Shown piece by piece: positions 15,403 to 21,539 of a stretch of 21,539 nucleotides of DNA (positions are counted from its first letter, which is position 1; each line of letters begins with the position of its first letter). Below the pieces are notes generated by a model. The model was given only the letters and a program-made list of their open reading frames with translations. It had not been told where the DNA came from and searched no databases. A program made the position numbers and the translations under genes. The DNA comes from Propionibacteriaceae bacterium UBA5174 (GTDB lineage: Bacteria > Actinomycetota > Actinomycetes > Propionibacteriales > Propionibacteriaceae): NCBI GenBank assembly GCA_002413345.1, contig DHWU01000025.1, forward strand, positions 1 to 21,539. Reading direction: 5' to 3'.

Positions 15403-16218
15403 TCAGGCGATCGCAAGTTCTGACCCCGACAAGTAGCGGCTGCGAGTGGATTCGCCAAGTGCTTCTGGGCGAATCTCGACTTGGCCGTCTCGCTTGAACA
15501 CCTTCACCGGCAGTCCGTAGACCCGGCTGAGTACGTCGGCGTCCAAGACATCCGCAGGTGACCCGTCGATGGCCACCACGCCTTGGTCGAGGAGCACCAC
15601 CTGGTTGCAGAATGCAGCGGCCATGTTCAAGTCGTGAATCACGATTAGTGAGGTGACGCCCTCCTCGGCAGAGATCGCTTGTACCAACTGCAGCGTTTCC
15701 ACCTGATAGCGAAGGTCGAGGGCGCTGGTTGGCTCGTCTAGGAGCAGCACCCGCGGCTGCTGCACCAATGCTCTAGCGATCAGTACCCGTTGAGCTTGCC
15801 CGCCTGATAATTGGGACAGTCTGCGGTCTCTAAGCTGGCTCAGATTGAGACGCTCGAGCGCCTCGGCAACCAGCTGATGATCACGGTTGGCTGGGCGTAG
15901 CCCGATGTGGGGAGTGCGTCCCAAAAGCACTGAGTCGGCGACGGTGAGCTCGAATGGCACCGCGCTTGATTGCGGCACATATGCCACCAACTGTGCGTGG
16001 TCGCGGCGTGGAATGGCGAAGATGTCGACCCCGTCGGCCAGCACCGATCCGCTATCAGGGCGGTGGATTCGGGCAACAATCTTTGCCAGGGTCGACTTGC
16101 CAGCCCCGTTGGGGCCCAAGACGGCCGCAAAGTTGCCGCTCTCGATTCGCAGATCCACGCCTTTGAGTACGTGGTTGTTCCCATGGCTGAAGGTGACAGC
16201 GGTTAGTTGAAGGCTCAT
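15403..16218 (-). CDS. Iron-chelate/cobalamin-type ABC transporter ATP-binding protein (FecE/BtuD-like)
   Basis: ATPase that powers import through the adjacent FecCD permease. The 271-aa protein has Walker A GPNGAGKST (residues 35-43), a Q-loop in AYVPQSSAVPFELTVADSVLLGR, the signature LSGGQAQRV, Walker B VLLLDEPTSALD and a switch His in LIVIHDLNMAAAFC. This sequence style belongs to the siderophore/heme/vitamin B12 importer class. Its ATG overlaps the permease stop in ATGA, so it is the last gene of a coupled operon after the URO-D-like gene, the lipoprotein and the permease. Substrate not determinable from this subunit. Confidence 0.93.
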   Translation of the reverse strand: MSLQLTAVTFSHGNNHVLKGVDLRIESGNFAAVLGPNGAGKSTLAKIVARIHRPDSGSVLADGVDIFAIPRRDHAQLVAYVPQSSAVPFELTVADSVLLGRTPHIGLRPANRDHQLVAEALERLNLSQLRDRRLSQLSGGQAQRVLIARALVQQPRVLLLDEPTSALDLRYQVETLQLVQAISAEEGVTSLIVIHDLNMAAAFCNQVVLLDQGVVAIDGSPADVLDADVLSRVYGLPVKVFKRDGQVEIRPEALGESTRSRYLSGSELAIA

Positions 16219-17324
16219 CCCAGGGCTCCTTTTCGAGTGAGAATCAGGTTGATAAACAGTGGTGCTCCCACGATTGCCACCACGATGCCTACTGGCACGA
16301 CCGCGGGCGCCAAGACGGTGCGTCCGACGGTGTCGGCGAACATCAGCAGCAGACCACCGGTGATTGCCGAGAACGGCACCAGAAAGCGGTGATCGGCTCC
16401 AATGATCAGTCGAGCGATGTGTGGGCCGACTAGACCAACGAAGCCGATAACTCCACAGGTGCTGACCACTACTGAGGCCAGGATCACTGAAACGACGATC
16501 AGCCCCACTCGTAGCGCTTCCACATTTACTCCCAGGCTCTTGGCTGCGTCATCGCCAGCAAAGGCGACCGCGTTGAGTTTGGTGGAGTTCCAGGCGCTGA
16601 GTGGAAGGGCGACCAACAGGACCGCCCCGACCATGGTGACATCAGTCCAGGTGGCGTCGTTGACTGAACCAAAGGTCCAATGAACGATTTGCTGCAGGGT
16701 GTTTTCGTCAGCCACAAATTGCAGTGCCGATGTTCCGGCTTCGAACAGTTGGGTCATCGCCACCCCGAGCAGTAACAGGGTTGCGGTCGAAGCAGTCCGG
16801 TTGCGCGAAAGCCCAAGAACCACCGCCGAAACAGCCAGTGCCGCAACGAAAGCACCGCCAGCCACCAGCGCGTCTGGTGCCGCTGAGTGCTGCAGCAGCA
16901 GAATGGTGAATGCTGCACCGAACGCGGCCGCTGGGGAGACTCCCAATGTGAATGGGCTGACCAGCGGATTTCGCAGCAACGCCTGCATAAGTGCGCCCGC
17001 CAGGGATAGTCCAGCTCCAGCGAGAGCAGCAAGAACCACCCGGGGAAGCCGAAGGCCGATCACCACTGCGTAGGTCTTGGCGAAAGCAGGCTCCACCTCA
17101 CCGCCGGTGATGCCCAATGCGATCGCCTTGCTCACGTCACCCAGACTCACGGAGGTACTGCCAATGGCCACCGCAGCAAGAATTCCCAAGGCAAGGGCAG
17201 CTAGACCGACGATCAGAATCAAACCGCGGTTAGGCGAGCGGGGTCGGAGTTGGTGTTGTTTCTGGGGTGGATCGGCCGTCACCGAAGTGACGGCCGATCC
17301 AGTTGGTGTGAGCGTGATTCCCAT
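16215..17324 (-). CDS. FecCD/BtuC-type ABC transporter permease
   Basis: Membrane channel for a metal chelate, heme or corrinoid. From the ATG at 17324 it is 369 aa with about nine to ten hydrophobic segments. The FecCD hallmarks are LRLPRVVLAALAGAGLSLAG, MQALLRNPLVSPFTLGVS, and the ATPase-contacting loop GVIGFVGLVGPHIAR. The open frame extends another 53 codons upstream, but that part overlaps the end of the binding-protein gene and is low in family features. The ATG, 16 nt after the lipoprotein stop, gives the normal family start even though no strong ribosome binding site is visible. The polar N-terminus before the first helix (about 30 aa) is a little long. Confidence 0.92.
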   Translation of the reverse strand: MGITLTPTGSAVTSVTADPPQKQHQLRPRSPNRGLILIVGLAALALGILAAVAIGSTSVSLGDVSKAIALGITGGEVEPAFAKTYAVVIGLRLPRVVLAALAGAGLSLAGALMQALLRNPLVSPFTLGVSPAAAFGAAFTILLLQHSAAPDALVAGGAFVAALAVSAVVLGLSRNRTASTATLLLLGVAMTQLFEAGTSALQFVADENTLQQIVHWTFGSVNDATWTDVTMVGAVLLVALPLSAWNSTKLNAVAFAGDDAAKSLGVNVEALRVGLIVVSVILASVVVSTCGVIGFVGLVGPHIARLIIGADHRFLVPFSAITGGLLLMFADTVGRTVLAPAVVPVGIVVAIVGAPLFINLILTRKGALG

Positions 17325-17340
17325 GTCAGTCAGACGCCGA

Positions 17341-18432
17341 TCAGGAGAGCTTTCGGATGTAATCCGAGGAGTTGGACAAGGTGGTGTGCTGGTAGTCCTG
17401 CACCCAAGTACGCAGATAGGCGTCAGGGTCGACATCAGCGAGTTCGGCCGGGTGTAACCACTTGGCCAGATAGACCGCCCCAATCGCTTTGGCGACTGCG
17501 CTGGTGGCCCAGCCGTTGGCTACATAGACCTGCTTGGACTTCACCGCTGAGATTTCGTTCCACCCGGTGCGGGAACTCAGATCAGCGAACAGCCCGTTGA
17601 ATTTGGCATCGCCGGTGGGGGTGGCCACTGGATCGAATTCGTGAATGATTACGGCCGGATCGCGATCCACCACATCGGCCGGGTCCACGGTGGCTTCGCC
17701 CTCGCTGGACTTACCAACCGAAAGGTCTTCGAAGACGTTGGTGCCGTTCGCGGCTTGAATGATTGCGTGGAAGCCAGACCCAGGCAGCACGGTCAGATAG
17801 GGCTGGGCGGTCTCCCAGTAGACCTTCACCGGTTTGGTGCCCTTCACCTTGGTGGCGACCAACTCGAAGATGCCGTCATAGAAGGCGGTCAGCTTCTTTG
17901 CGGCCTCGCTAGCGCCGAAGATTTGGCCCAGTAGCTCGACCGTCTTGTGGAAAGAGGCGTAGTCCCAGGCGGTAACCACTACTACCGGAATATTGAACTT
18001 TCCCAGCTGGGTGATGGCGTCTTGCCAGACTCCGTTGCGGGGAATGAGCACCACCTCGGGGTCCAATGCGGCGATCGCTTCGTAGTTGAGGTCTTTGAGT
18101 GATTGGCCGACGATCTGGTCGTCGCGAAGGTTCAGGTAACCGAGTCGCTGCTGGGTTGCCTTGTCAGTCCCAACCACTTTGTCGATGGCGCCGATCGCAT
18201 TGGTGAACTCAACCGAGTAGCTGTTGATCACCACTGCCCGTTTCACTTGGGCCGGAATCTGGACGCTGCGATTCTGATCGTCGGTCACGGTGATGGTGGC
18301 CCCCGAGACGGAACTGGCCGCCGATCCGGCCGAGCAGGCGGTGAGGCCAAAGAGCCCGATCGCGGTGGCTAGGGCGATCAGCGTCGTAAACCGGCGCTGT
18401 CGAGTCGAATGCTGATTTGTGGTGGACGACAT
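17341..18432 (-). CDS. Substrate-binding lipoprotein of an iron-chelate/cobalamin-type ABC importer
   Basis: Extracellular binding protein anchored by lipid. The 363-aa precursor has a signal peptide with twin Arg in the n-region (RQRRF), a hydrophobic core and lipobox LTAC with Cys33. The mature part is a TroA/FhuD-type two-lobe fold: TITVTDDQNRSVQIPAQVKRAVVINSYSVE, then DKVVGTD, EAIAALDPEVVLIP, and the long helix region. The start has GAGG at about 6 nt. It sits between the URO-D-like gene (29 nt upstream) and the permease (16 nt downstream), so the binding protein and the URO-D enzyme are probably made together and handle the same compound. The ligand could be a corrinoid, heme, siderophore or another chelate. 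Confidence 0.92.
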   Translation of the reverse strand: MSSTTNQHSTRQRRFTTLIALATAIGLFGLTACSAGSAASSVSGATITVTDDQNRSVQIPAQVKRAVVINSYSVEFTNAIGAIDKVVGTDKATQQRLGYLNLRDDQIVGQSLKDLNYEAIAALDPEVVLIPRNGVWQDAITQLGKFNIPVVVVTAWDYASFHKTVELLGQIFGASEAAKKLTAFYDGIFELVATKVKGTKPVKVYWETAQPYLTVLPGSGFHAIIQAANGTNVFEDLSVGKSSEGEATVDPADVVDRDPAVIIHEFDPVATPTGDAKFNGLFADLSSRTGWNEISAVKSKQVYVANGWATSAVAKAIGAVYLAKWLHPAELADVDPDAYLRTWVQDYQHTTLSNSSDYIRKLS

Positions 18433-18461
18433 GTCTTTCCTCGGTTTGGTGGTGTGATTGT

Positions 18462-19502
18462 TCAGGCTGCGGTGACAAGCTCTTCGGCCGCCGCACGCAG
18501 AGCGGCAAGGCCGGGCGAGTTGAGATCGGTGTTGGTGCCGCAGGTTGGCGCCAGCAGCAGGGGGTGATAGCGGAAAGCGTCAGCAGCGGCCAGGGCTTGG
18601 CGGGTAACCGCTTCGACATCCTTGGCGGCCAGTGACTCTGTGGATACCCCACCCACGGGAATGATCGGATCATTCGGGTCTAGCGGAGGGTTCTTGGTGG
18701 CGAAGTGATCCCAACTCACTGCGTCGGCGCCGTAGGCGGTGAACCGTTCGGGATGGGACTGGGCGCCGCAGGTGTGCAGGATCACGCGCAGGCCGAGCTG
18801 GCGAGCCGTGTCGATGATGGCCAGGTCGTAGGGGGTGGAGAAGGTGGCGAAGTCGCGGGCGCTCACCAACTCGTCGTGGGCGGTGCTGGTCAGTGCGTAG
18901 TAGATGGTGTGTACGCCAACTCGGGCCAGGTCTAGGAGATAGCTGTTTAATACGGCGGTGATCTCGCCCAGGGCGCGGCTCAGTCCGCTCGGTGTTTCGG
19001 AGATGATCGCTTTGAGAGTTGCGGTAGAGGTGCTGCCCGGAATGTTCCCGCCAAGGTGGCGCGGCTGGCCGGCGAGATTTAGTAGCACCGTCAGCGGTGA
19101 GAACACGGTCTGGGCCAACGGTGTTTCGGGCAGTTCCTGATGAATCAGCCTGGCGGCTTCCACTTGGTCGGCAAATGGTGCCGCAGTGAGCGCCGACCAG
19201 CGCTCGATCTTCCAGACGTCGGCGGGCTCATTGATCGCTCCGTGTAGCTGCCTGGGTTGCGCGCCGCGGTAGGCGGCGTAGTCGTAGGTATTGCCCCAAG
19301 CTTCGGCGTAGTAGGTGTTGCGTGGGTTGAGCTTGATCCAGTCCCAGTCGTAGGCCCGAGTGAACGCCACCGTTGCTGCGGCAAGCTCACGCGGATCTTG
19401 CTCCGCAGGGATGAAATGGCCCCAAGCTGCCACGGCGGGCCGATCGGCCAACTGGCCGTCCAGGATTGCTTCAAAGCGACTGAGTTTGTCCCAATAAGAC
19501 AT
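18462..19502 (-). CDS. URO-D-fold protein with MtaA/MtbA-like zinc-site motif (putative methyltransferase)
   Basis: A 346-aa protein of the uroporphyrinogen decarboxylase superfamily. It lacks the HemE N-terminal signature (WxMRQAGR); the same place reads RPAVAAWGHF. It has His243-x-Cys245 in LHTCGAQ and Cys321 in LAPTCGTN, 76 residues later. This is the H-x-C...C pattern that binds zinc in MtaA, MtbA, MtsA and CmuA methyl-corrinoid:thiol methyltransferases. By sequence it is therefore more likely a zinc thiol/methyl-transfer enzyme than a heme enzyme (inference). No corrinoid protein gene is in the window. Start: ATG at 19502 with GGAGG at 7 nt; the longer open frame upstream is leader sequence. 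First large gene of the ABC-importer operon and 146 nt after a tiny Cys-Cys ORF. Reaction and substrate unknown. Confidence 0.85.
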   Translation of the reverse strand: MSYWDKLSRFEAILDGQLADRPAVAAWGHFIPAEQDPRELAAATVAFTRAYDWDWIKLNPRNTYYAEAWGNTYDYAAYRGAQPRQLHGAINEPADVWKIERWSALTAAPFADQVEAARLIHQELPETPLAQTVFSPLTVLLNLAGQPRHLGGNIPGSTSTATLKAIISETPSGLSRALGEITAVLNSYLLDLARVGVHTIYYALTSTAHDELVSARDFATFSTPYDLAIIDTARQLGLRVILHTCGAQSHPERFTAYGADAVSWDHFATKNPPLDPNDPIIPVGGVSTESLAAKDVEAVTRQALAAADAFRYHPLLLAPTCGTNTDLNSPGLAALRAAAEELVTAA

Positions 19503-19648
19503 GACGTGACCTCCAAGGTTCGGTTCGAGTGGGTGTGGCGAACGGCAGCGCCGCGAATCGGCGATTCCGTCATGAGATGTCCCGCAAGGGGTCGGTGCCG
19601 TTTGGCCGGTGTTCCGGCGGCAGGCAAGCGTTGGGTGGGAGGAGCTCG
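19503..19648 (-). promoter_or_regulatory. Leader between the tiny ORF and the URO-D-like gene, with competing hairpins
   Basis: 146 nt without a gene. Seen on the transcribed strand: a nested hairpin of TGCCG/CGGCA arms enclosing CCGG-N4-CCGG, and two overlapping stems (GAATC-N3-GATTC at 19555-19567 and CGCCG-N5-CGGCG at 19549-19563) that cannot form together. No clear U-tract. This suits attenuation or translational control coupled to reading of the tiny ORF, but is not proof. Confidence 0.35.
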
Positions 19649-19720
19649 TTAGGCCGGCATGCGACAACAGCCGCCCATGACCGAGCTGGTGGCCCAGATC
19701 GTGGCGGTGGTGATTCGCAT
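19649..19720 (-). CDS. 23-aa Cys-Cys peptide: leader peptide or mini-precursor
   Basis: ATG at 19720, TAA at 19649, with AAGGAG 6 nt before the ATG, one of the best ribosome binding sites in the window. The peptide starts MRITTATIW, continues through a Ser/Thr-rich middle and ends GGCCRMPA. It is too short for gene finders. Its place, first in the transcript and 146 nt before the URO-D-like gene, is that of a leader peptide. Adjacent Cys codons near the end recall the cysteine-responsive attenuator ORFs described in mycobacteria. The alternative is a small ribosomally made peptide that is modified or secreted, but no modification enzyme is recognisable here. Confidence 0.55.
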   Translation of the reverse strand: MRITTATIWATSSVMGGCCRMPA

Positions 19721-19788
19721 CGCTGTCTCCTTCAATAGGTGCCGGTCCTGATCTCCAGAGCATGGTCCGGGCTGGAACGGCGTCCCGT

Positions 19789-19811
19789 CCGCAGCGATAA
19801 CTGGGCTGCGG
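19789..19811 (-). repeat. 5'-UTR hairpin upstream of the tiny ORF
   Basis: CCGCAGC and GCTGCGG, perfect 7-bp arms with a 9-nt loop, between the predicted promoter and the tiny ORF on the minus strand. Could affect mRNA stability or be part of a regulatory leader. Confidence 0.4.
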
Positions 19812-19819
19812 GGTTGAAT

Positions 19820-19854
19820 AAAGGTAGCAGATGTGGACGCACGTATACAAGCGT
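19820..19854 (-). promoter_or_regulatory. Promoter with overlapping GTATAC palindrome
   Basis: On the minus strand TTGTAT, an 18-nt spacer and TACCTT resemble -35 and -10 boxes directed at the tiny ORF and URO-D/ABC operon. The -35 lies within an imperfect 18-bp palindrome (19837-19854; outer ACGC/GCGT and inner GTATAC, 14 of 18 positions symmetric). This is the layout of a repressor operator. No regulator gene is adjacent, so the protein that binds it is unknown. Confidence 0.45.
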
Positions 19855-19952
19855 GGGCATGGCTTGGATCCGGCTTCGCTCGATGCCTAGATTGGTGGGG
19901 TGGTGGCACCGGTGCCTGCCGGATAGGTGTCGGCCAAGCCGAACCGAGGCCG

Positions 19953-19958
19953 TAGGCT
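19953..19958 (+). promoter_or_regulatory. -10 box of a likely leaderless pcrA transcript
   Basis: TAGGCT ends 9 nt before the pcrA ATG and no ribosome binding site intervenes. A start of transcription at or just before the ATG is likely. Confidence 0.4.
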
Positions 19959-19967
19959 TAGCTGGCG

Positions 19968-21539
19968 ATGACCGATTCACTGTTTCCCGAGCTCGATGCC
20001 GTCCCGACCCGTCCGCCCGTGAGGCAGGACGCTGGCCGAAGAGGCAGGTTCGGTGAAGGCGAACTGTTGACGGGGTTGAATCCACCACAGTTGGCCGCAG
20101 TGATTCATGAAGGCACTCCAGTGCTAGTCGTGGCCGGTGCAGGCTCAGGCAAGACCCGGGTGCTCACCCGCCGGATCGCTCATCTGGTGGGGGTGCGGAA
20201 CGTTCACCCGGGATCTGTGTTGGCAATCACCTTCACCAATAAGGCTGCCGCGGAGATGCGGAATCGGGTGATTGACCTGGTCGGCAATCGAGCCAAGCTG
20301 ATGTGGGTCTCAACCTTCCACTCAGCCTGCGTCCGCATTCTGCGTAGCGAGATCAACCGATTTGGCCTGACCCGGAACTTCTCCATCTATGACGACACCG
20401 ATGCCAAGCGATTGATGCAGTTGGTGTTGCGCGATGCTCAGGCTGATCCGAAGCGGTACCCGACCCGGGCGGTGCTCAACTGGGTATCGAACTGCAAGAA
20501 CGACCTGATCGATTATGAGACTGCGCGCAGTCAGGCCGCCGGCAGTAATGAGGAGGTCTACGCCGAGGCGTATGTCGAATACCAACGCCGCCTCGCTGCC
20601 GCGAACGCCCTGGATTTCGACGATCTGATCATGACCACGGTGAATCTGCTTCACGCCTTTCCTGAAGTGCGTGAGCAGTACCGCAGGCGGTTCCGCCACG
20701 TCTTGGTGGACGAGTATCAAGACACGAACCATGCCCAATACGCCCTGATCCGTGAGCTCTGTTCGGCTGAGGCGCCGGAGATGGACGGCCCCACTATCGC
20801 GGCGCCGGAGTTGATGGTGGTGGGTGATTCCGACCAGTCGATCTACGCCTTCCGGGGCGCGACGATTCGCAACATTCTCGACTTCGAGTCGGACTTTCCC
20901 GGCGCGGCCACGATCGTGTTGGAGCAGAACTACCGCTCCACCCAGAACATCTTCAACGCTGCGAATGCAGTGATCACCCGCAATCCGAACCGGCCAGTCA
21001 AGAGGCTATGGTCGGACGCTGGTGACGGCGAACTACTGGTCGGTTATGTCGCGGACACTGAACATGCCGAAGCCCAGTTCGTGGCCGAAGAGATCGACAA
21101 ACTCAGCGATTCCGGGGTGACCAAGTACGGCGAGGTAGCGGTGTTCTACCGCACCAATGCCCAATCGCGAGCTTTTGAGGAACGCTTCATTCGGGTGGGG
21201 TTGCCCTACCGAGTTGTCGGTGGGGTGCGCTTCTACGAGCGTAAGGAAATCCGCGACGCTATCTCCTACCTTCGGGCGATCGCCAATCAAGCTGATGATG
21301 TCTCGGTTCGACGGGTGCTCAATGTTCCCAAGCGTGGCATCGGGGATCGTGCCGAGGCCCTAATCGAGGCATTCGCTACCAGTCAGGGAATCTCCTTCGG
21401 CGCCGCCCTCGAACGCGCCGAGTCCGCACCGGGACTGGCTTCGAGGTCACTGAACCAGATCAAGGCGTTTGCTGAGCTGTTGGCCACCCATCGACAGTTG
21501 GTTGCTGATGGCACGCCAGCGGACCAGGTGTTGGCAAGC
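19968..21539 (+). CDS. pcrA: UvrD/PcrA-type ATP-dependent DNA helicase (5' part, cut by window edge)
   Basis: Superfamily 1A 3'-5' helicase for nucleotide excision and replication-linked repair. 524 residues are in the window with no stop; the family is about 750-850. After a polar N-terminal extension of about 35 residues come the Q-motif region GLNPPQLAAV, Walker A GAGSGKT, motif Ia AITFTNKAAAEM, motif II LVDEYQDTN, motif III VVGDSDQSIYAFRGA, and motif IV LEQNYRST. Domain 1B and the start of 2A/2B follow (VPKRGIGDRAEALIE). The ATG is favoured by a -10 box 9 nt upstream. It diverges from the URO-D/ABC operon. In M. tuberculosis the orthologue uvrD1 neighbours the small chorismate mutase gene; here the two are about 11.5 kb apart. 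Confidence 0.96.
   Translation, partial: MTDSLFPELDAVPTRPPVRQDAGRRGRFGEGELLTGLNPPQLAAVIHEGTPVLVVAGAGSGKTRVLTRRIAHLVGVRNVHPGSVLAITFTNKAAAEMRNRVIDLVGNRAKLMWVSTFHSACVRILRSEINRFGLTRNFSIYDDTDAKRLMQLVLRDAQADPKRYPTRAVLNWVSNCKNDLIDYETARSQAAGSNEEVYAEAYVEYQRRLAAANALDFDDLIMTTVNLLHAFPEVREQYRRRFRHVLVDEYQDTNHAQYALIRELCSAEAPEMDGPTIAAPELMVVGDSDQSIYAFRGATIRNILDFESDFPGAATIVLEQNYRSTQNIFNAANAVITRNPNRPVKRLWSDAGDGELLVGYVADTEHAEAQFVAEEIDKLSDSGVTKYGEVAVFYRTNAQSRAFEERFIRVGLPYRVVGGVRFYERKEIRDAISYLRAIANQADDVSVRRVLNVPKRGIGDRAEALIEAFATSQGISFGAALERAESAPGLASRSLNQIKAFAELLATHRQLVADGTPADQVLAS

Noticed and set aside
17325..17483. 53-codon N-terminal extension of the permease
   Set aside because: It overlaps the end of the lipoprotein gene and lacks family features; the ATG at 17324 gives the normal FecCD start.
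19649..19720. Methanobactin-like or mycofactocin-like precursor peptide
   Set aside because: The Cys-Cys tail invites it, but no DUF692, radical SAM or recognition-element gene is in the window; leader peptide is the simpler reading.
19503..19850. 116-codon N-terminal extension of the URO-D-like protein
   Set aside because: It would run through the promoter, tiny ORF and leader in a different frame; the ATG at 19502 has GGAGG at 7 nt and begins the family sequence.
19503..19860. Cobalamin riboswitch upstream of the URO-D/ABC operon
   Set aside because: No B12-box-like GCCACTG core on the transcribed strand. This weakens but does not exclude a corrinoid substrate.
19950..19967. IdeR/DtxR iron box before pcrA
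   Set aside because: The TAGGCTTAGCT stretch matches the 19-bp consensus at only about half of positions and is better explained as the pcrA -10 region.
20322..20738. 138-codon minus-strand frame opposite pcrA
   Set aside because: Antisense shadow of helicase motifs; no supporting start signal or domain.

Overview
The window looks like chromosomal DNA of a mid-to-high-GC actinomycetote. The evidence is an MptB-type polyprenol-phosphomannose mannosyltransferase, an Rv1747-like FHA-FHA-ABC exporter, three PspC-domain proteins with a NarL-type two-component pair, a short AroQ chorismate mutase, a UvrD1/PcrA helicase, frequent GTG/TTG starts, and several genes whose start lies 6-9 nt after a TANNNT -10 box (leaderless arrangement). 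Propionibacteriales-like is a reasonable guess, but the order cannot be fixed from sequence alone. No phage, transposon, CRISPR array, tRNA or rRNA was seen. Both edge genes are cut by the window (guaB on the left, pcrA on the right).

Layout. 1-3353 (minus): 5' part of guaB, a TIGR01777/YfcH-type SDR protein and an MptB-like mannosyltransferase. 3550-8126 (plus): MATE transporter, GNAT acetyltransferase and a large FHA-FHA-ABC transporter. 8128-10023 (minus): AroQ chorismate mutase, MetY and a doubtful 73-aa ORF. 10081-11646 (plus): guaA, closed by a 14-bp perfect hairpin that serves as a convergent terminator. 11703-15376: an envelope-stress-like locus. Three minus-strand genes (a PspC protein with a beta-rich tail, a 57-aa membrane protein, and an 81-aa PspC protein) diverge from a PspC-histidine kinase and a LuxR/NarL response regulator. 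This matches the logic of the EsrISR three-component system of Corynebacterium glutamicum.

15403-19854 (minus) is the most unusual part. A palindrome overlapping a promoter is followed by a 5'-UTR hairpin, a 23-codon ORF with a strong ribosome binding site that ends in a Cys-Cys-containing tail, and about 150 nt of leader with mutually exclusive hairpins. Then come a URO-D-fold protein, a lipoprotein binding protein, a FecCD/BtuC permease and a FecE/BtuD ATPase. The URO-D protein lacks the HemE N-terminal signature but has the His-x-Cys...Cys zinc-site pattern of MtaA/MtbA/CmuA methyltransferases. I infer a regulated uptake-and-methyl-transfer (or chelate-processing) operon, possibly controlled by attenuation at the Cys codons. 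19968-21539 (plus) is the N-terminal two-thirds or so of the PcrA/UvrD1 helicase, divergent from this operon.

guaB and guaA together make GMP from IMP. MetY and AroQ belong to methionine and aromatic amino-acid synthesis. MptB, the FHA-ABC exporter and the PspC/two-component genes all concern the cell envelope.
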